A stretch of 64,000 nucleotides of DNA from contig NW_026570309.1 in the NCBI RefSeq assembly GCF_019649055.1, positions 186,001 to 250,000 on the forward strand. The letters are read 5' to 3'. The position numbers and the translations under genes are program-made. Shown here one piece after another: positions 43,993 to 55,609 of the stretch (positions are counted from its first letter, which is position 1; the number at the start of each line of letters is the position of its first letter). The notes beneath the pieces were generated by a model. It saw only the letters and a program-made list of their open reading frames with translations. It searched no databases and had not been told where the DNA came from. This DNA comes from Paramacrobiotus metropolitanus (Eukaryota; Tardigrada; Eutardigrada; Parachela; Macrobiotidae).

Positions 43993-46856
43993 ATGGACGT
44001 CTCGTCGGTCTTCTTCTTCCTCCTGCGTCTCTTCGGTCAAGGCTGGGGTCTGGCCGCCGATGGGGACCGCCGGAAGCACTGCCACGCCCTTCTGGCGCTG
44101 GTCTGGCTGTTCCTCCTCGTCCTGCTGTGGAGTCTGGATTTCTTCCTCTACCTGACCTTTTTCCGGGAGCGCGTACAGGACATGGACTTCAGTGCGCTGA
44201 CCATCGGTATTCAGCGCTGCTACATCGTCGCCGAGGCCATCGCCATGCTCCTCATCGCCAAACTCATCGGCAACCAGCCGCTGCGGTTACTGGACGACAT
44301 CCGCCGGCTGTGCTTCCTCCCGGTGGAGGACGCCATCCCGGATGCCGGAAATGGACCGCGAAAGGTCACACGCCTAAATTTACTGACATCCAATTATTGA
44401 TTGTTGATGTTGCGTTTATAGAATAGTTTGCTGCGTCGTCAGCGTTATACATGGCAGTTTTGGGGCGGTGTCCTGATTTTCTGGAGCATCGCCGCGTCCC
44501 TCCTCCTGGGCGGTCTGCAGTGCTACTTCTTCATTAACTTCCTGGCCAGCACCATGATGAAGGACAACTGGAATTGGTACCGCGTTGTCGACGTGGGATT
44601 GGTGACCCTCCCGGTGTATGTCGGCACCGTCGTCTTCTTCCTGCTGGCGGCCGTCAATACTATCCTGGACATGCTACTGCAGATGTTGGGGGTCTGGTGC
44701 GCCCTGGCCATCAGCGCCGCCTTCCGCCAAGTGTACAAGGACCTCAAGGCCCTGTCCAAAGCCATCGACGCGCATGCCCTCCCCGGGGAGGCGGCCGCCA
44801 TGGAGCGCGTAGAGGCGCTGAGCGCCCGGCACCTGGCGCTCAGCCAGCTGGTCAACCGCACTGACGCGGCATTTTCCGGGGTCAACCTGCTGGTGTGTCT
44901 GCGGGATTTTGTGGGGTTTGTCACCGGGTGCGCGGCGCTGCTGCGGGCCGATGAGGACGTCACCGGCGTTAATGCCCGGTTCGATGCCAACGCCCGGGAC
45001 ATCGCGTTGGGGGTGGATTTTCTGGCGAGGACGACGTGCGGGGCGTATCTGGCTGTGTCCATGGTCAACTGTGTCCTGCGCATGTCTGCTTTCATCCGCT
45101 TAACGGAAACGGTACGATTACGAATTTACAAGTACCACACTAAAAATACAAAATTGTTCTAAAATTATTAGAAAGCTAGATAAAAAATGCAAGCGTTCTT
45201 GGCATTGCTTGAGTGCAAACCGAGGTTTGTAAAACAGTGAATATTGTGCCTAATAATAAAAGTTTATGTATGTATTGATAGTAAACAGTAGTGCATGTGC
45301 GTTTCTTACTTGTATGTGTACAAATCACGCATACATCTATACAAGTAGGCAAAAGTAGGCCGGGCCAGCCAATGGCAATTGCGAAAACGTCTTAGTTGTA
45401 TGTATGTATGCGTGATTTGTACACATACAAGTTGCAGCGCTAATGCACTAGTATTAAACACAGAAGGTAAAACCGAGCTGAATATACTGTATATCGGATA
45501 TAAATGTTAATAGTATTACTCGAAACGCACTTTAAATGTGTTCTGTAAGATACAGAGCCGGGAGTTCTGTAAAAGTGAATCTACCAATGGTACAGCGCTG
45601 AATCTTATAGAGCGTTACAGAGCAATGAGAGCTCGGACTCTAAAAGCGCCCAGTTACCGTTGACCAATTTGGTCAACGATTTATTTATTTTTCACAACAA
45701 TTTTGTGGCCGTTTACTTCCTGTTTTTCTGGCGATTTTAAGTTTTATTAAGTTGAAGAAATCAGACGACTGGTGAAAAAGCGAAACGCAATTGCACGTAA
45801 AGTACGTCGAGGTGGTTTTACCATTCCTCGCTCTGACGGCTATGGCGAAGTTGCCTGTTGCCATCGATACAAATCAAACATGCACAGTCGGAGGCAGCAT
45901 AAAAACAGTGAACAAAGCAGAACTGGAATGCTGATTCGATAGAAACAATTAAATTCCCGTTACTTACCCTCAAATCTTGAAAATTAAAAATAGGACTTTA
46001 GACGTACAGCGGACTGTGCATAAAAAAATAAATTTGACATAGCAAGAAATGCGAGTTCTGTATCGTAACGGAGCCAGGAGAGTTCCTTTTAGATACAGAA
46101 CACTTTAACTCAGACGTCCAATCAGCGGTAAGGGGGTGGTATCAAAAGTTACAGAACTTCCGGCTCTGTATCTTATAGAACACAATTTAAAGTGCGTTTC
46201 GAGTAGTACTGTGAAATAATTCATAAATAAAATAATAAAATAATAATTCATAAATAAAATAATAAAATAATAATTCATAATTCATAATTCATAATTCATA
46301 ATTCATAAATAATAATTCATAATTCATAATTCATAATTCATAATTCATAATTCATAATTCATAATTCATAAATAATTCATAAATAATTACTGTGAAATAA
46401 TTCTTGTTAATAATTATTGCGAATAATAATGGTGATTATTTATTCCTTTACATGATGTACAAAAGTTTATGATTTAGGGTAAATCGGCACTGCGCCCATT
46501 AAGTCTAATCTTTGAACAAGTGACCACGTTGGAGGCGAAGACCAGCATGATCCTGATTCTGAACCGCATCCGCGGCCACAGCCTGACGCTGACCGGCGGT
46601 GGCCTCTTCTCTCTTGATCGGTCTTTCGTCGTCACTGTGAGCTTCAGTTAACCGGTTTTTTTTAGTCGAAACAAAATTGGTTAACATAATTTTTCGGCAG
46701 ATGTTCGGAAGCTTCTTCTCCTTTTTTATCCTGGTGTACCAAATGCAGGATCAGAAGAAGGACATCTACTCCGTCATCACGCAGGACGATGTCCACGGGC
46801 TGGCCGCCCAGGTGGCCAACATCACGCGGCACATTCTGACTAGTCCGGCCACGTGA
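43993..46856 (+). CDS. Gustatory-receptor-like seven-transmembrane protein
   Basis: Four phase-0 exons: 43993-44364, 44422-45111, 46478-46636 and 46701-46856, giving 458 residues. Hydrophobic segments are spread as in 7TM chemoreceptors: ALLALVWLFLLVLLWSLDFF and IAMLLIAKLIG in exon 1; FWGGVLIFWSIAASLLLGG, VGTVVFFLLAAVNTILDML and GVNLLVCLRDFVGFVTG in exon 2. The last two exons carry the signature of the insect GR family: LTLTGGGLFSLDRSFVVT followed by MFGSFFSFFILVYQMQ. This matches the conserved TM7 pattern in which a charged or polar hhh-LDRS segment leads into TYhhhhhQF. GRs are ligand-gated channels of sensory neurons. The donor after exon 1 (AAG|GTCACA) is weak; phase and homology support it. 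Intron 2 contains an insertion element and a microsatellite. Confidence 0.82.
45308..45432. repeat. Perfect 29-bp inverted repeat
   Basis: Bases 45308-45336 (starting ACTTGTATGTGTAC) and 45404-45432 (starting ATGTATGCGTGATT) are exact reverse complements around a 67-base centre. Perfect arms suggest recent origin or conversion. It lies in intron 2 of the chemoreceptor gene. Confidence 0.85.
45519..46203. mobile_element. TA-flanked non-autonomous DNA transposon in the chemoreceptor intron
   Basis: This 685-bp element has inverted repeats of about 50 bases. The left end starts CTCGAAACGCACTTTAAAT; the right end is its near-complement, ending AAGTGCGTTTCGAG. TA flanks both sides (45517-45518 and 46204-46205). 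Both ends continue through GATACAGAGCCGG. There is no transposase. A TA target with long inverted ends fits a Tc1/mariner-type MITE. Confidence 0.75.
46217..46390. repeat. (TTCATAA)n microsatellite
   Basis: About twenty copies of TTCATAA and its variant TTCATAAATAA lie directly after the inserted element. This is an ordinary simple repeat, probably variable in length. Confidence 0.9.
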
Positions 46857-49085
46857 ACTCGCGCTGTTTCTGTTAATTACCAGAATTATATTTGTGGCTT
46901 TTTACCCTTAGTATTAATTTATGTATTAGTATAACTGATTTTATATAATTGGCAATACAACAAACGTGTGATCCTCTGAAAATTCAGTGACCTTCAGTGA
47001 AGTAATGGTGTACCCGGGAGTGCTGATGCCGATCGATACACGCATACGAGCTCGCACACTTTATTGTTGCACTAAATAGCGCATGGTACCTGACGCTATG
47101 CAGAGAATATTTAGAAACGACTATTGTTTAAGCAATGACAATCAAGCTAAGCGGAGCAAACATCATCTGACTACCGCGCATATGCATCCGCTGACGTTGC
47201 GGCGATCTGTATAACAATGTCAACATTGCTCATCGATCGAGTGCCCACACTTCAAACTAACCTGTGCTTATGTATTTAGCATAGTTATACTGATCGGGCA
47301 TACTCCGCGGGTGTAGTTGCCAGGATGGTGCAAAGGTTACCTAACAACTGTCGTCCAATAAACCATCGATATCCTGAATTCTGGAAGAAAAGTGGGCTTA
47401 TCACTGCTACCGCTTATTTTTCGGCCATTTCCCACACTGTCATTCAGGATGCCGAAAGTTATGATCCTTGCAGCCACATCGGTACATTGCTAAAATTGCC
47501 TCAAGATGAGGCGATTGCGTAGTCTAACTGTACGTACTACGTGCACCTTCCGCATGGGAACCACGCGTTCGGTGCCGATGGTCAGCGGGCTCCCGGAGCG
47601 TCTTCAAAATTGCCACTTATTATGCGCTGCGGCAAAACGTCTTAGGTAATTTTATGTTTTTTTGTGATACATGTATTTTGTGCGATGATATACCGCGCGG
47701 TCATCGATATAAAAGCGGCAGCGTGAATTCTACTGCGTACCGCCACAAGCCGAGATTTCACGCGGGGAGGTGGTATAGGCTGCCGGTTTGACGAACGTCG
47801 ATGGTGACCCGCCGCACTCGATCCACTAACTGGAATGGATGCTTTTAGTACTGTTTCGACAATATCGTGACGTTGTTAAACACTTTGATGTGTCAGCAGA
47901 GCGAGGATATATCTGCATAAAATTGAAAAATTGTTTGGCGTATTCCGATGATCCAGTGCCATTTGTTAGGTTGCTCATAGTACGGTTGTGGTGTTTGAGT
48001 TATTGACTGACAAATGTAGTACGATGGCTTCGAGGATGGGTGTTTGTTTACATGTTTCGCAAGTTAATGGCACGATTACAAAAAAACTGTTTTAGTTAAT
48101 TTAATATACTTTGTATCAGATTTAATTTTTTTAAGCGTAACACTTTTATTTGCAATTACTCACGTTATTAATTTTGTAATATTTTAGCTATGTTTTAGAT
48201 TTAAATGTGTAACAACGGAGATTAAAAAAAATCTGCCGATGACTACGTACTGGAAGCGGAAGGAGGGATGCCTATATACATGTATACCGGCATCTTGTCG
48301 CTGATGTGTGTGTTCGCCCGATGACTTCCGGTCTGATGACGCGCAGCGCATTGCGGGAACACTAAAAACTTGAATTTGCTTAATTATGTGTCTTGAAACC
48401 CGAGTTTTCTATGCACTGTTTTATTTTACTACGAATTTTGCCGGCATACCTTATGCAGAATATTAAGTGCAGTATAACTACCTTGGCGATTTAATTTTAA
48501 CGATGCTGTTGTAACGAAAGCGTAGTGCACGTACAGTATTGGCAATTTGGCCCTGACCATGGTGAGACAGGTTACCTACACTTTACAGGCTTCGATATAC
48601 AGTCATTACAGTGCAAGGTGCACTTCACATTCAGTGCATGCCTATGCCGATCTGCAAATTTTAACGTTTTGCTGCAGAAACTTTTACCAATTTAATTTTG
48701 GTAGTTCTGTAATTAATTCTAAAAGTTTTATACATTTAGCTTTGGTAATCTGCTGCAGTTTAGCAACTACAGAAAATTGCTCGATGCATACTGGATACCG
48801 CTGAGCCGGGCGATATGCGTTTCTGCATTATGCAGTGTGTAGTTTAGAATAAATCGTCTATACTTTGAACTATCGTGTGCGAGTCGAGAATTTCATGCCG
48901 TAAAAATGTCAATTTTTTAACCAGGTTCCATCAGCTTCTTTGCCCACCCAACAACAACCGCCGCCGAGGAATCATTCGCTCGTAACCTATTACTGTCAAG
49001 CGGACTTAATCATATCTGGACTCTGCAGTAAATAAAATTTCCCATTTAAAAAACAAACAAAAAACCGGCGAATCAGAACAGCGCC
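46857..49085. other. Spacer between the chemoreceptor gene and TRMT6
   Basis: No gene is supported in these 2.2 kb. An ORF of 65 codons at 47325 (+) and one of 85 at 48547 (+) have no family features. Convergent 3' ends of the two neighbouring genes explain the absence of promoters. Confidence 0.5.
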
Positions 49086-51955
49086 TCACAAGTCTTCCAT
49101 CAGCGCATCCAGATTGGCGCTTTTATCCCCCACGGCGTCCCGCTCCACCACCGTTCCGCTGAGCAGGTATCCGCCGCTGCCGTTCATGTTATTCTCCGGA
49201 TGGGTCCGATCCGGCAGGACCTGGTAGTAGCGCAGCCACGTCTCGTTCAGACAGATGCGCACGCAACTGCCCAGGGTGCGTAGCGCGTTGAAGGTGTCCA
49301 CCAGGACTTCCCGGTAGGCGTGATGCACGGCAAAATTACCGGATAATCTCAGGAAAGGCAGGAGAAAGAGGAGGATGGATTTCGGGTGCAGACGGGTGGA
49401 CATGATTAATCTGGAATGAATCATCAAGGATATAAGCAAGGCAAGCAAAACGAAGGGTCAAATAAATAACATGGTGCTAAAATAAAAACAATAATAAGGA
49501 AAATTTTTTAACTTTATAGAAACACCTAAAAATGTGAAAGACCATTGAAATAATGATATATCTAGTAAAATGTAATTTTTATGGAACATCTTTAGTAGTT
49601 TACATTCCAGAAGCTGCTTTTAATGACAGGATCAATTCCGTAAGCACATGACTTTTAAAACCTATTCGATTTCAATTCTGGAGAAATTTACACTTCATTT
49701 CTAAGCAGTGTTTGAAAAATTTGGTTGATTAATGACCGGAGTAGGCGAAAAAAACCAAAAATATAACTTACGAATCCATAGGCGTATTCTGGATGAACCG
49801 AACCGCTTCCGCTTGCGGATCGCTCAGTTTCCGTCGTTTGAACGGTGGAGATGGCTCCGGTTCGGCGGCGGGCACGACCGAAGAGGATAGGATACGGACA
49901 TTGGAACTGAGCACTTCCAGATTATCCACCGATAGATGGTGTATGGATTTCAGCCATTCCTCATCAAATCCAAACATATCAAACGCCGGTCTGCCAAAAT
50001 GCCAACCCAGAATTTATCCATCAGTTATAAATTAGAAACAAATGCGTAAAATAGCAAAAATGATTTGTCACTATTTCAATTAAAACATCAGGAAATTAAT
50101 GAATTTCTAAAACGTTACGAAGTATCGCATTACCAACTGTCATCTGAAATTTGTCAACAGGTTTCAAAAATATGCAAATGCGTGAGCAATATTTTTTCGC
50201 AAAACGAAACGGTTCTGCTACGATCGATCTAAAAAAATTGTATAGCGAGTTGTTAAATAGAAAACTCGTCTAGAAATAAATAAGTATCACTAAATAAAAT
50301 TAGAACTGACAATAAAAAATGCAGCACATCCTAATAAATATAATATAATTATTAATAAAAATAAATCAAATCAACAGGTGCACAGATATGAAGGCAAAAT
50401 AAGAAAAACGGCATAAAATTCGCCTGAATCATGGCATACAATTACAGCATGGATTGAAATTCGGCAGAGTCATCCGTAATTTGCTTCTGTCGTGCTATTA
50501 CTTACATTACTGGTTGCGGTCCCGAGTGGATATGCACGATTCGTCCCGCACCGCCTGTGCGCTGCAGTGCCGCCGCTAATAAAATTCCCTGCGATCCATC
50601 CACCACCACCACATTGGAGCCGTGCCGAATATTGGCAAAGGACAGCATCATGGCCAGAGTATCCACACGCAGATGACTGCAAGAAAACTACTGTAATTCC
50701 CGACTGCAACTGCCACGGTAATAAATGCGCATTTATACAAACAGTAAAAATCGTAATATTGCCTCACTTGATTTTCTGGGAACGCTGGCAGTTGTACACC
50801 TCGCACACTAACCGCAGTGTGGGCTGCAGTACGCGAAAACGGTAAATATGCCTAAAAAACAAATGTCAAAATAAACTACAGATGCAAACAAAAAGCGTTG
50901 AGAATAGAGAATTTAAAACAGAAAAAAATACAGCAGCAATTATGTATTACGGAAAAGAAATGCCAAATAAATACAGGGTCAATAATTCGCAATTAAATTA
51001 CTGAAATTCAAAGCCTTTATTTTAATTGGCATTTTTTTGTCAGTGTACGTAGAGAATTTTTCGCGATAAATCCAGTCAAGGGATTTTTAAATGATTATTT
51101 TCTGTTAGGAAGCATTCGCTAATAAAACGGTAAGTAATTTCAATAAATTTTTTTCAGTTTCTTTCGGCGTACTTGTCTTTTTTCTTTTGGACGTATTTCT
51201 CTTTGGAATATTCCTGGCGCTGGCCGAAGGTGCTGCTGTTCTTGACTAAATTCCCAATCAGCTCCATGCCTGTCACACCGCTGGATTTCAGCGCCGAAAT
51301 CTCGCCCAATGTTAACGACTGCGCACTGCCGTCGTCCACCAGATTGCGATTATCACCGTCTTCTTCACCGTAATCTGCAAGCATTTTACAACTAAAAAAT
51401 AAAAATATTCTTCATAAAAAATACTATTGCGCAAACTTGTAAAAAAAATATCGCACAACTAAATTTCACAAAACTTCGCTCAATCCAAAGCTACACGCCA
51501 TCAATATTTTCCCGAAAATTGTTAGTTGTTTGATACAGAATGTTGGTAGCTTGACAGAAGCGGTTAGAATAAATCAATAAAAACATGTGAGTCAAAAAAT
51601 AAATTTTTCGTTTTCTGGGGACTTTGACATACCTTCGATGTCGTCCTCATCGTCGTCCTTGTCAACGCGCTGGAAAACTCCTTCCTGCTTATTCCACTCA
51701 ACCAGGCATCCATACGGTAGACCCACAATCTCATCGGTGCGGGTCTTCATTTTGGAAATCATCAGGAACCTGCGAGAAGGTCAACGCTCAGGCTCGGCGA
51801 AGAACTTCACGCTATAAGTGCACTATGCACCGAGAAACCTACTTGCCACTTCCCACCACGCATTCCTTCGACCAGTCTTTCCTCTGGAAAATCACCCGCG
51901 CTCCGTCCGCTATGCGTGATACTGCTGTCGCAGCATTCGAATGGGTCGCATCCAT
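49086..51955 (-). CDS. TRMT6: tRNA (adenine-58-N1)-methyltransferase non-catalytic subunit
   Basis: Seven exons on the minus strand: 51955-51843, 51769-51633, 51374-51173, 50851-50768, 50676-50506, 49990-49772 and 49410-49086. They sum to 1251 nt, an exact 416-residue frame, against about 500 in human. Family marks in order: SLTLGEISALKSSG and FGQRQEYSKEKYVQKKKDK, the TRM6/Gcd10 lysine-rich segment; RVLQPTLRL and KINHLRVDTLAMMLSFANI; NVVVVDGSQGILLAAALQR, where the methyltransferase glycine motif is degenerate as expected; then NETWLRYYQVLPDRTHP and GGYLLSGTVV at the C terminus. TRMT6 pairs with catalytic TRMT61A to make m1A58 in the T-loop of tRNAs, including initiator tRNA-Met. The donor after exon 3 is AA|GTACGC, chosen because it alone joins the frame. 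Acidic linker DKDDDEDDIE lies near residue 80. Confidence 0.92.
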
Positions 51956-52846
51956 GATAATGCCCCGTAAAAAGTTGGCAAAAATGAACACCAAAACGGA
52001 AACTGGAAAATGAAAAACTAAAAAGTGGCAAAAAGTAATGACAGGCGCCGGATCCGAAACGAAGTGCGAGTTATTTAGTCGACAAGCTAAACCCCGAGAC
52101 GACGGTTACCTGACACACTGTCGCCGAATTGTTATTTCCGGTGCAGCTGACGAAATTGGCACCGCTGCAGTTTCGTGCGGTTGCAACTTGCAACGTTCAC
52201 AGGACTGGACAAGCCGCTATTGGCGAACTGCTTTAAGATGCTATGGTACAAGAAGATATATGCCGGATAATCGTTGTTTTTTAGGCAACAATTAAAAAAC
52301 AACAACTACATAACTGGTCTTGACGTGAGGATCTTTGCTGAGCACCTGCTTCATTTATCATCAGCCATAATATTACTAAACTAACAGGAATTAAACAATC
52401 GGCGAACGTCACTTTGTCGGAGACGCGCTGCCCGACGCAGTGGGCAACTCTTGCGTACTTGGTGTTTGAGCAGACTTCTCAAATTAATTTTGTCCTATTC
52501 GTTCATCCTATGGGTAAAAAAATGAAGAAGAAGATGCCGAGTTTGTTAAGTGAACGTTGACACAGTGTGATATTATGGATCAGGCCGATCAGCTTATCAC
52601 ATAGGGTATAGTGTTCCGTCATGATCACGCACACATCTGTAGCTGGTAGTATTTTTTAAAATGACCGACCACATTGAGAGTAGCAATATTAAGAGCCATC
52701 CCACAGGGAATCATCGGCGAATATCGCTGACCACAGTAAGCATTGAGGCAATGCAACAGCATTCATTAGATTATACAACCGGCAACCAGTCACAGTCTGT
52801 GAAATAATAAATATATCTATACCTAATCAGAATGTGTCAGGCCAGC
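51956..52846. other. Spacer upstream of TRMT6
   Basis: I see no gene. About 52670-52730 (GTAGCAATATTAAGAGCC..CCCA.AGGGA) matches about 60050-60110, upstream of the GPCR gene at 60684. It is thus the left border of the duplicated GPCR unit. Confidence 0.5.
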
Positions 52847-53197
52847 TCATTTCTTGGCGCAGCACATGACTCCGTTCGTGTTCTTCTTGATGTTGAGCTG
52901 CTTGAACTTGGCCAGATCGACAATGTCCCCATTTCTCCAGTTGTGGATGTCGATTTCGCCGGCGACGCACTTGAAGGAGCCGGCCGGTTTGGGACAGTCG
53001 CCGGCACTCTTGCAGGTGACCTCCTTGTTGACCAGCGCATCGTAGTTTTACGCAGACTGCCCGGCGGCTCCTTGTTTCTTGAAGGAGGGATTAACTTGCG
53101 TGTCGATCTTGATCTTCTCGCATTTCTGAGCGGCGTCCACGGCCACCGCGGCCAACACCAGCACGCTGCAGAGAGCAGCAGCGCAGAAACGGTTCAT
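52847..53197 (-). pseudogene. Small secreted six-cysteine protein with a premature stop
   Basis: The minus-strand frame of 117 codons starts MNRFCAAALCSVLVLAAVAV, a clear signal peptide. It ends in GVMCCAKK and a TGA at 52847-52849. Codon 50 (53050-53048) is TAA. Everything after it is still open, GC-rich and coherent (NYDALVNKEVTCKSAGDCPK, then FKCVAGEIDIHNW), with six cysteines in total. A single base change would account for the stop, so this is a very young pseudogene, a null allele in the sequenced strain, a sequencing error, or a readthrough gene. A 65-base 5'UTR intron (53202-53266, GTAAGT...TTACAG) and a TATA box upstream are intact. I do not recognise the family. Confidence 0.7.
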
Positions 53198-53334
53198 TTT
53201 CCTGTAATTTTAGCGGTCAAACGGAGGGTCTCGAGAAACCACAGATCGTGCGGCAATTAAACTTACAAAAGTAATGGCATTTGTCAAAGCAATCACAGAT
53301 GGCCAGATGGATTCGACTGCCAGGAGATGCGGAG

Positions 53335-53342
53335 TTTTTATA
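53335..53342 (-). promoter_or_regulatory. TATA box of the small secreted-protein gene
   Basis: TATAAAAA on the minus strand, in GTAGTATAAAAACTCCGC, lies about 70 bases before the 5'UTR intron donor. Transcription would start near 53310, giving a short first exon. Confidence 0.6.
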
Positions 53343-53399
53343 CTACCTGGACGGTTGTTTTGACAAACGTTCACGTGGCTGTAAGCGGATGGCATTTGC

Positions 53400-54165
53400 C
53401 TGAATCACCAGTGCAAGTCAATCAATAAAAACAAATCACCGTAAGTGGTTTTGCTGTCGATACGGCGAAAGCGGTAGCGCTGGTCCACTGAGAAAACCGG
53501 CTTGCCAAAATTTTTTCGGACGCACGCCGTGATTAACCCAACCCGCGGCTGTTTTTCACCCAATTCTAAGCGGGTCAAATTGCATTGCAGTGATACAACA
53601 GGAACTTTCTTGTTTTTGTTCTTTAGTTTCTCTGTTTTTTTGCTCCTGTTTGTTTAAAACAGTGGCAAAACAATCACGCTATGAGTAATGTGAGTCGTGC
53701 GACCGAGGGGATTTCGAAAGAGCGCACGATTTTTCGATTTCGTGCAAATTAAATTGTACATTTCCGGCTCATTTCAAAAGTTATTCAGCGTCATTTTTGT
53801 TAAAATGGTTGGCTAGTGCATCAATAAAGCGCACTGGCGCTGTGATATTATGCACCCTATGATACCTTTGAAAGGTCATCCAAAGTAACTGCAGGGGTTT
53901 TTATTTAAACGGTGAGAACGTTTTTCCTGGAAGGTGACAGTCACACTGTTATTATAGGTAATATAAACGGCAGTGCATAATTAACAACCACAGTTTCGTA
54001 AGTATACCACAGTTTCGAATATCTGCAGTTAACATAAATTTAAAACGCGGGCTTTGTTGATAATTGTATGGTTATGGTATTTTAAGGTGAAAACCGCACA
54101 AGCGTCCAGTTCGTTTGCATGGACTGCTATGTAATTCGTTGGAAAGACATTATTCAACCATTTGG
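53400..54165. other. Upstream region of the GPCR pseudogene
   Basis: From about 53810 (TGCATCAATAAAGCGCACT.GCG) the sequence aligns with the upstream region of the intact GPCR at about 60115 onward, including the shared AAAGGTCATC word. No gene lies between 53343 and 54165. Confidence 0.5.
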
Positions 54166-54169
54166 CAGC

Positions 54170-55530
54170 AACGCTCCGAGTACAGTTTGATCGTTTGCTA
54201 TCCCATTCTATTGTTTTTCTGCACCGTTGGAAATTGTTTATGTATACAATAGTTTTCGGCGCCATTCGATCGCGAAGTGCACGGTTACAAAGTGCCGACG
54301 TTTTATTGCTTGCACTAGCAGCTGGTGACCTTTTGACACTGTAAGCATAGTCCTAACTTCGAAGAATAATTAGAGATACAGAGAACGGTGACAGTATCTG
54401 CTGCCATGCTGGAAGTAGTTATATTTTGTAATATACCTACGAGTAGAAGCACTAGTGCGATTATGTTGTTAATTTTCTTAACCTGGCGTTAACAAAACCA
54501 TAAAAGCTCGCACTGTGTCATGCTGCCGCAATTACAAGTACTACAAGTAGCATATAACTAATGTACATAGAACGCGCGGCAATGATTGTATGTAAAGCAC
54601 AGAGGCATCAAGCTACATACTTAAAAAAGCGAAAGTTTGTAGCGGGCAGGCATATTATTAATTAACATACTATACGGTAGTACTTCCAAAAAAATGAAAA
54701 AAACATAATCATCTTTTCAAGTACCAGGGTAGTAAACGATCGAAAGAAAAAGCTTTTCAAAATCTCAAATATTTTTAATGCAGATCGTTTTGTACAAATA
54801 CAGTTTTGAAAAAACGAGATTTTTTACAGAGAAGGCAGAAGATTTTGATGTGTTATCAGCGATACATATAACGTTAACCATTAGCTCGAATTCAGGTCTG
54901 GATAATTCAATACAATAATACGGCATAATTACAGTGATTTTCACAGGTTGATATATTTTCCTGAGTACCTGTTTGTAGGCGACCCGGACATTTTCCACAG
55001 CAGTTACCTTTTCGATAATGTTAACGACTACGTACAAGGCTTATACAGATACATTTGGTTACTGAGCGGATTCCCAAGATTCGCGGATTGGTAAGTACTC
55101 CGCTTAATTAAATATGGATTATTTATTAGTTTATAACATTCTCGATCAAATAACCATTGACGTCGGGTTTTAGTGGTGTTTTCGTAGAGCGGTTTCGTGC
55201 CGTTGTGAGATTTTTGTCACAGCCCATCTCCGCTAAAGTGTCCCGGATCCTTGTCGTAACCTGTTTCCTGTATGGAACCGTAACTTGTATCGATAGGGCC
55301 ATCGTCCAGTATTATTTGTTAGCTACGCTGGACATTCCGAGTTTCGATGCCGAAATATCACTGCTTTCCCACCATCGCTGCCTCGGAGTTTGCAAGCATG
55401 GTAAACAGTACCCATCTTCTACGGGGTACAATAAATTTCTACATTATTCTGTTTGGGATTAAGATGATACGTGCTATACCTGTATAAAAAAATGAGATTT
55501 TCAGGTAGTCGAATCTTTCAAAGGATTTCA
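54170..55530 (+). pseudogene. Rhodopsin-class GPCR, broken paralogue of the gene at 60684
   Basis: Three exons and the start of a fourth align with the intact gene. Exon 1 (to 54340) has SEYSLIVCYPILLFFCTVGNC, then two extra bases shift the frame before SADVLLLALAAGDLLTL; its ATG region is not preserved. Exon 2 (54947-55090) is open, with a two-codon insertion. At exon 3 (about 55162-55441) the acceptor AG is lost and one base is missing before the ERF motif (TTTTCGTAGAGCGG against TTTTCCGTCGAGCGG). Exon 4 starts after TTTTCAG at 55505 and loses homology within ~30 bases, where a tRNA-like sequence lies. The promoter-side flank is also duplicated. It cannot encode a receptor. Confidence 0.85.
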
Positions 55531-55537
55531 ACGTATT

Positions 55538-55609
55538 GCGCCGTGGTGCAGTGGTACTGCCTACGCGGATCTAACGACGTAGCCGGGGTTCGATTCCCCC
55601 ATCGGCGCC
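55538..55609 (+). tRNA. tRNA-like sequence, degenerate (probably a tRNA pseudogene or tRNA-derived insertion)
   Basis: This 72-base sequence begins GCGCCGT and ends TCGGCGCC, so six of seven acceptor pairs form. It holds an A-box-like TGGTGCAGTGGT and a perfect B-box core GGTTCGATTCC, followed at once by TTTTT, a pol III terminator. The anticodon arm is wrong: CTACG and CGTAG pair around a 12-base loop, and the T-stem has a C-C mismatch, so I assign no anticodon. It stands where the broken GPCR loses homology. Confidence 0.45.

Noticed and set aside
44523-45095. 190-codon minus-strand ORF across the chemoreceptor gene
   Set aside because: Antisense shadow of the GC-rich exon 2. The plus-strand frame has the 7TM pattern and correct splice borders.
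46217-46390. Regular repeat that could be read as a CRISPR-like or satellite array
   Set aside because: The units are 7-11 bases without unique spacers. It is a microsatellite in a eukaryotic intron.
51128-51157. Donor- and acceptor-like sites on the plus strand near TRMT6 exon 3
   Set aside because: They would define a 30-base intron on the strand opposite a well-supported gene. This is chance similarity.
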